From: Apostichopus japonicus
Taxonomy: Eukaryota > Echinodermata > Holothuroidea > Aspidochirotida > Stichopodidae
DNA: 64,000 bases
NCBI RefSeq assembly: GCF_037975245.1
Contig: NC_092565.1
Coordinates: 1,372,499-1,436,498, forward strand
Reading direction: 5' to 3'
Under the pieces are notes generated by a model, which had not been told where the DNA came from, did no database searches, and worked only from the letters and a program-made list of their open reading frames with translations. The position numbers were made by a program, and so were the translations under genes. How positions within the stretch are numbered: the stretch's first letter is position 1; every line of letters begins with the position of its first letter. Positions 9,009 through 23,879 of this stretch are shown in pieces.

Positions 9009-10012
9009 TAACTTTTCAGTATTTTGCAAGGTATACCAAGTTTGTGTAATGCCAATTTAAGACCAGTTTCCTACTCACGCATTGAAAAGACTAGCTAGGT
9101 ACCCTCAACATTTTCTTTTTCCGAATTTCCATCAGTGTTTTCCAATAGTGGATGAGATAACTTTGTATATACTTTGATGCACCCTGCACACATTACTCAA
9201 CAGTGTAACTGGTTCTAATACTAATGTGTGTTTCTGTAATATACATGCATTGCTTCAATACAATGAATTTCAAACATAACTCTCAAATGAACTGGTATAT
9301 GATAAAAACAATTTCAGAAAGAAGTCAAAGATATGTGTACATGTTAACTTTTCAGTATTTTGCAAGGTATACCAAGTTTGTTGTAATGCCAATTAAAGAC
9401 CAGTTTCCTACTCACGCATTGAAAAGACCAGCTAGGTAACCTCACCGTTTACTTTTTCAGAATTCCATCAGTGTTTTCCAAAAGGGATGAGATAACTTAG
9501 CATATACTTTAATGCACCCTTCATTATTCAAAATTATGATTGTACCTTTAAAATAGACACAGTAGTAATGCAGTTTATATAGGTTTCATGATATCTTGAC
9601 AAAATAAGAAATTCATGTCAGTGATTAAAAATGTGAGCTGTCTGCACACATACCTCAATAGGGGGACTGGTTCTAATACTAATGTGTGTTTCTGTAATAT
9701 GTATGCATTGCTTGAATACAATGAATTTCAAAAATAACTCTCAAATGTACTGGTATATGATAAAGACAATTTCATACTCATGTGTGTTTCTGTAATATAC
9801 ATGCATTGCTTGAATACAATGAATTTCAAAATTAACTCTCAAATGTACTGGTATATGATAAAAACAATTTCAGAAAGAATTCAAAGATATGTGTACATGA
9901 GATAACTTTGTATATACTTTGATGCACCCTTCAATATGCAAAAGTTATTGTATCCTTAAATTAGATCCAGTAGTAATGTAGTTTTAAAAGCGTTCCTGTT
10001 CCCACAGACTTT
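9009..10012 (+). repeat. Diverged long-period direct repeat (three partial units)
   Basis: CTTTTCAGTATTTTGCAAGG starts a segment near 9016 and again near 9350, about 335 bp later. A GGTTCTAATACTAATGTGTG segment ending in ATATGTGTACATG occurs near 9211, 9668 and, without its first bases, 9777. GATAACTT(T/A)G(T/C)ATATACTTT followed by ATGCACCC occurs near 9159, 9490 and 9901. The order is conserved but pieces are missing, which suggests an old tandem repeat broken by deletions. It joins directly to the 218-bp dimer repeat. Confidence 0.8.
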
Positions 10013-10303
10013 TACCTCATATTTCAGACAAGAAACAGCACACCCTATATCAATCTTGATCTACAGTATAGTGTGTGGGGGCACTGATTTTTATATTGGA
10101 GTATTGTTTTAACTTTGGAGTCCTTTTATGTGAATATTGGAAGTGGCAACTCAAGGTAGTTTCTATGTCTGAACTGGAATATGTGTTTTTTATTGAAAAC
10201 AAGTCTTTGAATTAATATTTTTCAGCCTTTACATCTTATCTCAGACAAGAAACTAGCCAACCTACATAAATCTTGGTAAACAGTATAGTGTGTGGGGGTA
10301 CTA
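10013..10303 (+). repeat. 218-bp-period dimer repeat, right copy, cut by the satellite
   Basis: Same family, orientation and spacing as 3142-3505. The first copy (from 10013) is complete to TGGAATATGTGTTTTTTATT. The second (from 10231) is cut after GTGTGTGGGGGTACT, where satellite sequence starts. The junction near 10303-10304 therefore lies inside a repeat unit. Confidence 0.8.
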
Positions 10304-10449
10304 GCAATAGCTCTAACCTACATATAGCTGCTTTCCCAGTTTCCCCCTGCAGCAACCCCCCCCCCTTATTGCCCCACATGATGGCTACACCCACATATAG
10401 GTGGAGCCTGTAAAAGTTGGACAAGGTAATTTTCTACGCTGATGTATTT
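10304..10449 (+). repeat. First, truncated unit of the right satellite array
   Basis: It starts at about phase 253 of the unit (AGCTCTAACCTACATATAGC) and runs to CTGATGTATTTG, then jumps directly to GGTCTGACCC at 10450. About 400 bp of the unit is missing. It has private variants such as GATGGCTACACCCACATATAG, as expected of a terminal monomer that escapes homogenisation. Confidence 0.85.
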
Positions 10450-11257
10450 GGTCTGACCCTGTATACGGTACCTGATTCAATAGTAACCCACACCACTTGC
10501 CACATGCAATGATCTAGATAGAGTGATATTGTACAAACTGTAATTTTCAGGACATATCAAACTTTACGTAGCAGGTAGAAAAGCAAATAGACGACCAATA
10601 GGGCAGCCAAGTCAGTTGGACACCCCCCACCCCTCCCCGACCCTCCATCCTATTCAACAAGGATGAATACACATAAAATCCTATGCTTTCAAATATTTGA
10701 TCCTAATGATAGCTCTAACCTACATATAGCTGCTTTCCCAGTTTCCCCTTCCAGCAACCCCCCCCCCCCACCTTCTGCCCCACATGATGGTTCCACATAT
10801 GGGTAGAGCCTGTAAATGTTGGACAAGGTAATTTTCTACACTGATGTATTTGAGATTAAGCAGTTCACCAATTTGGAATGACATCGAAACTTTGAAAAGG
10901 TGGAAATAAGATGGTCAAAAACTAATATTAGACTGTTCATTAAATTCTCACACATATTATGGGGACCCTAATAGTTGAAAAAAAAAACATTCTACTTTAC
11001 ATTTAATATACATCACCTTAATCTATGCTGTTGGAAATGGTAAAAAAAATCTTTCTCAAACAATAGGAGAAAGCCATAACAGTGTACATCCCTATTTTCT
11101 CTACAATATATCAAATTGTATGAATACAGCACATGCAACAGCATATATATTCTGATTAGGGCTTTCCAATCATCCCCACCCCTCATTCCCACTCAACTAG
11201 TGGAATGACATCATAACATTATTTATACATAATATCACATTATTAGGGCGTTATGGA

Positions 11258-12061
11258 GGTCTGACCCTGTATACGGTACCTGATTCCATAGTAACCCACA
11301 CCACTTGCCCCATGCAATGATCTAGATAGAGTAATAGTGTACAAACTGTAATTTTCAGGACATATCAAACTTTACGTAGCAGGTAGAAAAGCAAATAGAC
11401 CACCAATAGGGCAGCCAAGTCAATTGGACACCCCCACCCCTCCCCTACCCTCCATCCCATTCAACAAGGATGAATACACATAAAATCCTATGCTTTCAAA
11501 TATTTGATCCTAATGATAGCTCTAACCTACATATAGCTGCTTTCCCAGTTTCCCCCTTCAGCAATCCCCCCCCCCCCCTTTTGCCCAACATTATGGTTCC
11601 ACATATGGGTGGAGCCTGTAAAAGTTGGACAAGATCATTTTCTACACTGATGTAATTGAGATTAAGCAGTTCATCAATTTGCAATGACATAAAACTTTGA
11701 AACGGTGAAAATAAGATGGTCAAAAATTAATATCAGAATGTTCATTAAATTCTCACACACATTATGGGGACCCTAATAGTTGGAAAAAAAAACCTTCTAC
11801 TTTACATTTAATATACATCACCTTAATCTATGCTGTTGGAAATGGTAAAAAAATCTTTCTCAAACTATAGGAGAAAGCCATAACAGTGTACATCCCTATT
11901 TTCTCTATGATATATCAAATTGTATGAATACAGCACATGCAACAGCATATATATTCTGATTAGGGCTTTCCAATCATCCCCACCCCTCATTCCCACTCAA
12001 CTAGTGAAATGACATCAAAACATTATTTATACATAATATCACATTATTAGGGCGTTATGGA
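11258..12061 (+). repeat. Representative satellite unit with landmarks
   Basis: From phase zero the landmarks are: GTATAC plus the KpnI site GGTACC at phase 12-23; a C-rich tract at about 171-200 with G-quadruplex potential on the other strand; a C run of variable length at about 308-320; CACATATGGGTGGAGCCTG at about 340; A runs at about 525 and 590; the SpeI site ACTAGT at about 740; and the AT-rich TTATTTATACATAATA near 765, just before the next unit. Length differences between units come mostly from the C and A runs. No reading frame is preserved independently of the repeat. Confidence 0.9.
11428..11457 (-). other. Potential G-quadruplex, recurring in nearly every unit
   Basis: The minus strand carries G runs of 3, 4, 4 and 5 or more separated by one or two bases. 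The tract recurs once per ~803 bp through the array, for example at 12232-12260, 16245-16272 and 44931-44958. It is weakened in the unit starting 57585, where two runs are broken (CCCATCCACCCTTCCCC). The motif is seen; folding is inferred. Confidence 0.65.
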
Positions 12062-15000
12062 GGTCTGACCCTGTATACGGTACCTGATTCCATAGTAACC
12101 CACACCACTTGCCACATGCAATGATCTAGATAGAGTGATAGTGTACAAACTGTAATTTTCAGGACATATCAAACTTTACGTAGCAGGTAGAAAAGCAAAT
12201 AGACGACCAATAGGGCAGCCAAGTCAGTTGGACACCCCCCACCCCTCCCCGACCCTCCATCCCATTCAACAAGGATGAATACACATAAAATCCTATGCTT
12301 TCAAATATTTGATCCTAATGATAGCTCTAACCTACATATAGCTGCTTTCCCAGTTTCCCCCTCCAGCAACCCCCCCCCTCCCTTTTGCCCCACATGATGG
12401 TTCCACATATGGGTGGAGCCTGTAAAAGTTGGACAAGATCATTTTCTACACTGATGCATTTGAGATTAAGCAGTTCATCAATTTGGAATGACATCAAAAC
12501 TTTGAAACGGTGAAAATAAGATGGTCAAAAATTAATATTAGACTGTTCATTAAATTCTCACACACATTATGGGGACCCTAATAGTTGGAAAAAAACCCTT
12601 CTACTTTACATTTAATATACATCACCTTAATCTATGCTGTTGGAAATGGTAAAAAAATCTTTCTCAAACAATAGGAGAAAGCCATAACAGTGTACATCCC
12701 TATTTTCTCTATGATATATCAAATTGTATGAATACAGCACATGCAACAGCATATATATTCTGATTAGGGCTTTCCAATCATCCCCACCCCTCATTCCCAC
12801 TCAACTAGTGAAATGACATCAAAACATTATTGATACATAATATCACAATATTAGGGCGTTATGGAGGTCTGACCCTGTATACGGTACCTGATTCCATAGT
12901 AACCCACACCACTTGCCACATGCAATGATCTAGATAGAGTGATAGTGTACAAACTGTAATTTTCAGGACATATCAAACTTTACGTAGCAGGTAGAAAAGC
13001 AAATAGACGACCAATAGGGCAGCCAAGTCAATTGGACACCCCCCACCCCTCCCCGACCCTCCATCCCATTCAACAAGGATGAATACACATAAAATCCTAT
13101 GCTTTCAAATATTTGATCCTAATGATAGCTCTAACCTACATATAGCTGCTTTCCCAGTTTCCCCCTTCAGCAATCCCCCCTCCCTTTTGCCCAACATTAT
13201 GGTTCCACATATGGGTGGAGCCTGTTAAAGTTGGACAAGATCATTTTCTACACTGATGCATTTGAGATTAAGCAGTTCATCAATTTGGAATGACATCAAA
13301 ACTTTGAAACGGTGAAAATAAGATGGTCAAAAACTAATATTAGACTGTTCATTAAATTCTCACACACATTATGGGGACCCTAATAGTTGGAGAAAAAAAA
13401 ACATTCTACCTTACATTTAATATACATCACCTTAATCTATGCTGTTGGAAATGGTAAAAAAATCTTTCTCAAACTATAGGAGAAAGCCATAACAGTGTAC
13501 ATCCCTATTTTCTCTATGATATATCAAATTGTATGAATACAGCACATGCAACAGCATATATATTCTGATTAGGGCTTTCCAATCATCCCCACCCCTCATT
13601 CCCACTCAACTAGTGAAATGACATCAAAACATTATTTATACATAATATCACATTATTAGGGCGTTATGGAGGTCTGACCCTGTATACGGTACCTGATTCC
13701 ATAGTAACCCACACCATTTGCCACATGCAAAGATCTAGATAGAGTGATAGTGTACAAACTGTAATTTTCAGGACATATCAAAGTTTACGTAGCAGGTAGA
13801 AAAGCAAATAGACGACCAATAGGGCAGCCAAGTCAATTGGACACCCCCCACCCCTCCCCGACCCTCCATCCCATTCAACAAGGATGAATACACATAAACT
13901 CCTATGCTTTCAAATATTTGATCCTAATTATAGCTCTAACCTACATATAGCTGCTTTCCCAGTTTCCCCCTCCAGCAACCCCCCCCCCCTCCCTTTTGCC
14001 CAACATTATGGTTCCACATATGGGTGGAGCCTGTAAAAGTTGGACAAGATCATTTTCTACACTGATGCATTTGAGATTAAGCAGTTCATCAATTTGCAAT
14101 AACATCAAAACTTTGAAACGGTGAAAATAAGATGGTCAAAAATTAATATTAGACTGTTCATTAACTCTCACACACATTGGGACCCTCATACTTGAAAAAA
14201 AAAAACCTTTGACATTACATTTAATATACATCACCTTAATCTATGCTGTTGGAAATGGTAAAAAAAATCTTTCTCAAACAATAGGAGAAAGCCATAATAG
14301 TGTACATCCCTATTTTCTCTATGATATATCAAATTGTATGAATACAGCACATGCAACAGCATATATATTCTGATTAGGGCTTTCCAATCATCCCCACCCC
14401 TCATTCCCACTCAACTAGTGGAATGACATCAAAACATTATTTATACATAATATCACATTATTAGGGCGTTATGAGGGTCTGACCCTGTATACGGTACCTG
14501 ATTCCATAGTAACCCACACCACTTGCCACATGCAATGATCTAGATAGAGTGATAGTGTACAAACTGTAATTTTCAGGACATATCAAACTTTACGTAGCAG
14601 GTAGAAAAGCAAATAGACGACCAATAGGGCAGCCAAGTCAATTGGACACCCCCCACCCCTCCCCTACCCTCCATCCCATTCAACAAGGATGAATACACAT
14701 AAAATCCTATGCTTTCAAATATTTGATCCTAATGATAGCTCTAACCTACATATAGCTGCTTTCCCAGTTTCCCCCTTCAGCAATCCCCCCCCCCCTTTGC
14801 CCAACATTATGGTTCCACATATGGGTGGAGCCTGTAAAAGTTGGACAAGATCATTTTCTACACTGATGTATTTGAGATTAAGCAGTTCATCAATTTGGAA
14901 TGACATCAAAACTTTGAAACGGTGAAAATAAGATGGTCAAAAATTAATATTAGACTGTTCATTAAATTCTAACACACATTGGGACCCTAATAGTTGGAGA

Positions 15001-18000
15001 AAAAAAACCTTCTACTTTACATTTAATATACATCACCTTAATCTATGCTGTTGGAAATGGTAAAAAAATCTTTCTCAAACAATAGGAGAAAGCCATAACA
15101 GTGTACATCCCTATTTTCTCTATGATATATCAAATTATATGAATACAGCACATGCAACAGCATATATATTCTGATTAGGGCTTTCCAATCATCCCCACCC
15201 CTCATTCCCACTCAACTAGTGGAATGACATCAAAACATTATTTATACATAATATCACATTATTAGGGCGTTATGAGGGTCTGAATCTGTATACGGTACCT
15301 GATTCCATAGTAACCCACACCACTTGCCCCATGCAATGATCTAGATAGAGTGATAGTGTACAAACTGTAAATTTCAGGACATATCAAACTTTACGTAGCA
15401 GGTAGAAAAGCAAATAGACGACCAATAGGGCAGCCAAGTCAATTGGACACCCCCCACCCCTCCCCTACCCTCCATCCCATTCAACAAGGATGAATACACA
15501 TAAAATTTCAAATATTTGATCCTAATGATAGCTCTAACCTACATATAGCTGCTTTCCCAGTTTCCCCCTCCAGCAACCCCCCCCCTCCCTTTTGCCCAAC
15601 ATTATGGTTCCATATATGGGTGGAGCCTGTAAAAGTTGGACAAGATCATTTTCTACACTGATGCATTTGAGATTAAGCAGTTCATCAATTTGCAATGACA
15701 TCAAAACTTTGAAACGGTGAAAATAAGATGGTCAAAAATTAATATTAGACTGTTCATTAATTCTCACACACATTGGGACCCTAATACTTGAAAAAAAAAA
15801 AACCTTTGACATTACATTTAATATACATCACCTTAATCTATGCTGTTGGAAATGGTAAAAAAAATCTTTCTCAAACAATAGGAGAAAGCCATAACAGTGT
15901 ACATCCCTATTTTCTCTATGATATATCAAATTGTATGAATACAGCACATGCAACAGCATATATATTCTGATTAGGGCTTTCCAATCATCCCCACCCCTCA
16001 TTCCCACTCAACTAGTGAAATGACATCAAAACATTATTTATACATAATATCACATTATTAGGGCGTTATGGAGGTCTGACCCTGTATACGGTACCTGATT
16101 CCATAGTAACCCACACCACTTGCCACATGCAATGATCTAGATAGAGTGATAGTGTACAAACTGTAATTTTCAGGACATATCAAACTTTACGTAGCAGGTA
16201 GAAAAGCAAATAGACGACCAATAGGGCAGCCAAGTCAATTGGACACCCCCCACCCCTCCCCGACCCTCCATCCCATTCAACAAGGATGAATACACATAAA
16301 ATCCTATGCTTTCAAATATTTGATCCTAATGATAGCTCTAACCTACATATAGCTGCTTTCCCAGTTTCCCCCTCCAGCAACCCCCCCCCCCCTCCCTTTT
16401 GCCCAACATTATGGTTCCACATATGGGTGGAGCCTGTAAAAGTTGGACAAGATCATTTTCTACACTGATGCATTTGAGATTAAGCAGTTCATTAATTTGG
16501 AATGACATCAAAACTTTGAAACGGTGAAAATAAGATGGTCAAAAATTAATATTAGACTGTTCATTAAGTTCTCACACACATTGGGACCCTAATAGTTGAA
16601 AAAAAAAACCTTTGACATTACATTTAATATACATCACCTTAATCTATGCTGTTGGAAATGGTAAAAAAATCTTTCTCAAACAATAGGAGAGAGCCATAAC
16701 AGTGTACATCCCTATTTTCTCTATGATATATCAAATTGTATGAATACAGCACATGCAACAGCATATATATTCTGATTAGGGCTTTCCAATCATCCCCACC
16801 CCTCATTCCCACTCAACTAGTGGAATGACATCAAAACATTATTTATACATAATATCACATTATTAGGGCGTTATGAGGGTCTGACCCTGTATACGGTACC
16901 TGATTCCATAGTAACCCACACCACTTGCCCCATGCAATGATCTAGATAGAGTGATAGTGTACAAACTGTAAATTTCAGGACATATCAAACTTTACGTAGC
17001 AGGTAGAAAAGCAAATAGACGACCAATAGGGCAGCCAAGTCAATTGGACACCCCCCACCCCTCCCCTACCCTCCATCCCATTCAACAAGGATGAATACAC
17101 ATAAAATTTCAAATATTTGATCCTAATGATAGCTCTAACCTACATATAGCTGCTTTCCCAGTTTCCCTCTCCAGCAACCCCCCCCCCTCCCTTTTGCCCA
17201 ACATTATGGTTCCACATATGGGTGGAGCCTGTAAAAGTTGGACAAGATCATTTTCTACACTGATGCATTTGAGATTAAGCAGTTCATCAATTTGCAATGA
17301 CATCAAAACTTTGAAACGGTGAAAATAAGATGGTCAAAAATTAATATTAGACTGTTCATTAATTCTCACACACATTGGGACCCTAATACTTGAAAACAAA
17401 AACCTTTGACATTACATTTAATATACATCACCTTAATCTATGCTGTTGGAAATGGTAAAAAAAATCTTTCTCAAACAATAGGAGAAAGCCATAACAGTGT
17501 ACATCCCTATTTTCTCTATGATATATCAAATTGTATGAATACAGCACATGCAACAGCATATATATTCTGATTAGGGCTTTCCAATCATCCCCACCCCTCA
17601 TTCCCACTCAACTAGTGAAATGACATCAAAACATTATTTATACATAATATCACATTATTAGGGCGTTATGGAGGTCTGACCCTGTATACGGTACCTGATT
17701 CCATAGTAACCCACACCACTTGCCACATGCAATGATCTAGATAGAGTGATAGTGTACAAACTGTAATTTTCAGGACATATCAAACTTTACGTAGCAGGTA
17801 GAAAAGCAAATAGACGACCAATAGGGCAGCCAAGTCAATTGGACACCCCCCACCCCTCCCCTACCCTCCATCCCATTCAACAAGGATGAATACACATAAA
17901 ATTTCAAATATTTGATCCTAATGATAGCTCTAACCTACATATAGCTGCTTTCCCAGTTTCCCCCTCCAGCAACCCCCCCCCCCTCCCTTTTGCCCAACAT

Positions 18001-21000
18001 TATGGTTCCACATATGGGTGGAGCCTGTAAAAGTTGGACAAGATCATTTTCTACACTGATGCATTTGAGATTAAGCAGTTCATTAATTTGGAATGACATC
18101 AAAACTTTGAAACGGTGAAAATAAGATGGTCAAAAATTAATATTAGACTGTTCATTAAGTTCTCACACACATTGGGACCCTAATAGTTGAAAAAAAAACC
18201 TTTGACATTACATTTAATATACATCACCTTAATCTATGCTGTTGGAAATGGTAAAAAAATCTTTCTCAAACAATAGGAGAGAGCCATAACAGTGTACATC
18301 CCTATTTTCTCTATGATATATCAAATTGTATGAATACAGCACATGCAACAGCATATATATTCTGATTAGGGCTTTCCAATCATCCCCACCCCTCATTCCC
18401 ACTCAACTAGTGGAATGACATCAAAACATTATTTATACATAATATCACAATATTAGGGCGTTATGGAGGTCTGACCCTGTATAGGGTACCTAATTCCATA
18501 GTAACCCACACCACTTGACATATGCAATGATCTAGATAGAGTGATAGTGTACAAACTGTAATTTTCAGGACATATCAAACTTTACGTAGCAGGGAGAAAA
18601 GCAAATAGACGACCAATAGGGCAGCCAAGTCAATTGGACCCCCCCTCTCCCCTCCCCGACCCTCCATCCCATTCAACTTTCAAATATTTGATCCTAATGA
18701 TAGCTCTAACCTACATATAGCTGCTTTCCCAGTTTCCCCCTCCAGCAACCCCCCCCCCCGTCCCTTTTGCCCAACATTATGGTTCCACATATGGGTGGAG
18801 CCTGTAAAAGTTGGACAAGATCATTTTCTACACTGATGCATTTGAGATTAAGCAGTTCATCAATTTGGAATGACATCAAAACTTTGAAACGGTGAAAATA
18901 AGATGGTCAAAAATTAATATTAGACTGTTCATTAAATTCTCACCCACATTGGGACCCTAATAGTTGAAAAAAAAAAACCTTTGACATTACATTTAATATA
19001 CATCACCTTAATCTATGCTGTTGGAAATGGTAAAAAAATCTTTCTCAAACAATAGGAGAAAGCCATAACAGTGTACATCCCTATTTTCTCTATGATATAT
19101 CAAATTGTATGAATACAGCACATGCAACAGCATATATATTCTGATTAGGGCTTTCCAATCATCCCCACCCCTCATTCCCACTCAACTAGTGAAATGACAT
19201 CAAAACATTATTTATACATAATATCACATTATTAGGGCGTTATGGAGGTCTGACCCTGTATACGGTACCTGATTCCATAGTAACCCACACCACTTGCCAC
19301 ATGCAATGATCTAGATAGAGTGATAGTGTACAAACTGTAATTTTCAGGACATATCAAACTTTACGTAGCAGGTAGAAAAGCAAATAGACGACCAATAGGG
19401 CAGCCAAGTCAATTGGACACCCCCCTCTCCCCTCCCCGACCCTCCATCCCATTCAACAAGGATGAATACACATAAAATCCTATGCTTTCAAATATTTGAT
19501 CCTAATGATAGCTCTAACCTACTGCTTTCCCAGTTTCCCCCTTCAGCAATCCCCCCCCCCCTCCCTTTTGCCCAACATTATGGTTCCACATATGGGTGGA
19601 GCCTGTAAAAGTTGTACAAGGTAATTATCTACACTGATGTATTTGAGATTAAGCAGTTCATTAATTTGGAATGACATCAAAACTTTGAAACGGTGAAAAT
19701 AAGATGTTCAAAAATTAATATTAGACTGTTCATTAAATTCTCACACACATTGGGACCCTAATAGTTGAAAAAAAAAAACCTTTGACATTACATTTAATAT
19801 ACATCACCTTAATCTATGCTGTTGGAAATGGTAAAAAAAATCTTTCTCAAACAATAGGAGAAAGCCATAACAGTGTACATCCCTATTTTCTCTATAATAT
19901 ATCAAATTGTATGAATGTAGCACATGCAATAGCATATATTCTGATTAGGGCTTTCCAATCATCCCCACCCCTCATTCCCACTCAACTAGTGGAATGACAT
20001 CAAAACATTATTTATACATAATATCACAATATTAGGGCGTTATGGAGGTCTGACCCTGTATAGGGTACCTAATTCCATAGTAACCCACACCACTTGACAT
20101 ATGCAATGAGCTAGATAGAGTGATAGTGTACAAACTGTAATTTTCAGGACATATCAAACTTTACGTAGCAGGGAGAAAAGCAAATAGACGACCAATAGGG
20201 CAGCTAAGTCAATTGGGCCCCCCCCCTCCCCCTCCCCCTCCCCGACCCTCCATCCCATTCAACAAGGATGAATACACATAAAATCCTATGCTTTCAAATA
20301 TTTGATCCTAATGATAGCTCTAACCTACATATAGCTGCTTTCCCAGTTTCCCCCTTCAGCAATCCCCCCCCCCTTTTGCCCAACATTATGGTTCCACATA
20401 TGGGTGGAGCCTGTAAAAGTTGGACAAGATCATTTTCTACACTGATGCATTTGAGATTAAGCAGTTCATCAATTTGGAATGACATCAAAACTTTGAAACG
20501 GTGAAAATAAGATGGTCAAAAATTAATATTAGACTGTTCATTAAATTCTCACACACATTGGGACCCTAATACTTGAAAAAAAAACCTTTGACATTACATT
20601 TAATATACATCACCTTAATCTATGCTGTTGGAAATGGTCAAAAAAATCTTTCTCAAACAATAGGAGAAAGCCATAACAGTGTACATCCCTATTTTCTCTA
20701 TGATATATCAAATTGTATGAATACAGCACATGCAACAGCATATATATTCTGATTAGGGCTTTCCAATCATCCCCACCCCTCATTCCCACTCAACTAGTGG
20801 AATGACACCAAAACATTATTTATACATAATATCACATTATTAGGGCGTTATGGAGGTCTGACCCTGTATAGGGTACCTAATTCCAAAGTAACCCACACCA
20901 CTTGACATATGCAATGATCTAGATAGAGTGATAGTGTACAAACTGTAATTTTCAGGACATATCAAACTTACGTAGCAGGTAGAAAAGCAAATAGACGACC

Positions 21001-23879
21001 AATAGGGCAGCCAAGTCAACTGGACACCCCCCACCCCTCCCCTACCCTCCATCCCATTCAACAAGGATGAATACACATAAAATCCTATGCTTTCAAATAT
21101 TTGATCCTAATGATAGCCCTAGAACCTACATATAGCTGCTTTCCCAGTTCCCCCCCAGCAACATCCCCCCCCCCCTTTTGCCCCACATGATGGTTCCACA
21201 TATGGGTGGAGCCTGTAAAGTTGGACAAGGTTATTTTCTACACTGATGTATTTGAGATTAAGCAGTTCACCAATTTGGAATGACATCAAAACTTTGAAAC
21301 GGTGAAAATAAGATGGTCAAAAATTAATATTAGACTGTTCATTAAATTCTCACACACATTATGGGGACCCTAATAATTGAAAAAAAAAAATTCTACTCTA
21401 CATTTAATATACATCACCTTAGTCTATGCTGTTGGAAATGGTAAAAAAATCTTTCTCAAACAATAGGCGAAAACCATAACAGTGTACATCCCTATTTTCT
21501 CTCTAATATATCAAATTGTATGAATGCAGCATATGCAACAGCATATATATTCTGATTAGGGCTTTCCAATCATCCCCACCCCTCATTCCCACTCAACTAG
21601 TGGAATGACATCAAAACATTATTTATACATAATATCACAATGTTAGGGCATTATGGAGGTCTGACCCTGTATACGGTACCTGATTCCATAGTGACCCACA
21701 CCACTTGCCACATGCAATGAGCTAGATAGTGTGATAGTGTACAAACTGTAATTTTCAGGACATATCAAACTTTACGTAGCAGGTAGAAAAGCAAATAGAC
21801 GACCAAGAGGGCACGCAAGTCACTTGGACCCCCCCACCCCTCCCCGACCCTCCATCCCATTCAACAAGGATGAATACACATAAAATCCTATGCTTTCAAA
21901 TATTTGATCCTAATGATAGCTCTAACCTACATATAGCTGCTTTCCCAGTTTCCCCATCTAGCAACCCACCTCCCTTTTTGGCCCACATGATGGTTCCACA
22001 TATGGGTGGAGCCTGTAAAAGTTGGACAAGGTAATTTTCTACACTGATGTATTTGAGATTAAGCAGTTCACCAATTTGGAATGACATCAAAACTTTGAAA
22101 CGGTGAAAATAAGATGGTCAAAAATTAATATTAGACTGTTCATTAAATTCTCACACACATTATGGGGACCCTAATAGTGAAAAAAAAACCTTTGACATTA
22201 CATTTAATATACATCACCTTAATCTATGCTGTTGGAAATGGTAAAATAAATCTTTCTCAAACAATAGGAGAAAGCCATAACAGTGTACATCCCTATTTTC
22301 TCTCTAATATATCAAATTGTATGAATGTAGCACATGCAACAGCATATATTCTGATGAGGGCTTTCCAATCATCCCCACCCCTCATTCCCACTCAACTAGT
22401 GGAATGACATCAAACCATTATTTATACATAATATCACATTATTAGGGCGTTATGGAGGTCTGACCCTGTATAGGGTACCTAATTCCATAGTAACCCACAC
22501 CACTTGACATATGCAATGAGTTAGATAGAGTGATAGTGTACAAACTGTTATTTTCAGGACATATCAAACTTTACGTAGCAGGGAGAAAAGCAAATAGACG
22601 ACCAATAGGGCACGCAAGTCAATTGGACACCCCCCACCCCTCCCCGACCCTCCATCCCATTCAACAAGGATGAATACACATAAAATCCTATGCTTTCAAA
22701 TATTTGATCCTAATGATAGCTCTTACCTACATATAGCTGCTTTCCCAGTTTCCCCCTCTAGCAACCCCCCCCCCTTTTGCCCCACATGATGGTTCCACAT
22801 ATGGGTGGAGCCTGTAAAAGTTGGACAAGGTAATTTTCTACACTGTTGTATTTGGGATTAAGCAGTTCACCAATTTGGAATGACAACAAAACTTTGAAAA
22901 GGTGAAAATAAGTTGGTCAAAAATTAATATTAGACTGTTCATTAAATTCTCACACACATTATGGGGACCCTAATAGTTGGAAAAAAAACCTTCTACTTTA
23001 CATTTAATATACATCACCTGAATCTATGCTGTTGGAAATGGTAAAAAAATCTTTCTCACACAATAGGAGAAAACCATAACAGTGTACATCCCTATTTTCT
23101 CTCTAATATATCAAATTGTATGAATGCAGCACATGCAACAGCATATATATTCTGATTAGGGATTTCCAATCATTCCCACCCCTCATTCCCACTCAAGTAG
23201 TGGAATGACATCAAAACATTATTTATACATAATATCACAATGTTAGGGCGTTATGGAGGTCTGACCCTGTATACGGTACCTGATTCCATAGTAACCCACA
23301 CCACTTGCCACATGCAATGAGCTAGATAGTGTGATAGTGTACAAACTGTAATTTTCAGGACATATCAAACTTTACGTAGCAGGTAGAAAAGCAAATAGAC
23401 GACCAAGAAGGCACGCAAGTCACTTGGGCCCCCCCACCCCTCCCCGACCCTCCATCCCATTCAACAAGGATGAATACACATAAAATCCTATGCTTTCAAA
23501 TATTTGATCCTAATGATAGCTCTAACCTACATATAGCTGCTTTCCCAGTTTCCCCCTCTAGCAACCCCCCCCCCCTTTTGCCCCACATGATGGTTCCACA
23601 TATGGGTGGAGCCTGTAAAAGTTGGACAAGGTATTTTCTACACTGTTGTATTTGAGATTAAGCAGTTCACCAATTTGGAATGACAACAAAACTTTGAAAC
23701 GGTGAAAATAAGATGGTCAAATATTAATATTAGACTGTTCATTAAATTCTCACACACATTGGGACCCTAATAGTGAAAAAAAAACCTTTGACATTACATT
23801 TAATATACATCACCTTAATCTATGCTGTTGGAAATGGTAAAAAAAAATCTTTCTCAAACAATAGGAGAAAGCCATAACA

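Larger units (their letters stand above)
10450..20854 (+). repeat. Type 1 satellite sub-block A
   Basis: Typical diagnostic variants are GATAGCTCTAACCTACATAT, GGACAAGATCATTTTC, CTGATGCATTTG, GAATACAGCACATGC, TGCCACATGCAATGATCTAG and TATACGGTACCTGATTCC. Units starting 15277, 16878 and 17673 share an 8-bp deletion (AAAATTTCAAATATTTG), and 18468 has a ~28-bp deletion (CATTCAACTTTCAAAT), giving its 779-bp length. Units 18468 and 20047 already carry the type 2 word TAGGGTACCTAATTCC, so the border is mixed. Confidence 0.8.

Noticed and set aside
2643-10303. Island as an LTR retrotransposon, with the 218-bp dimers as LTRs
   Set aside because: The dimers are internally tandem, diverged, unequal and lack TG...CA ends, and no reverse transcriptase, integrase or primer site is visible between them.
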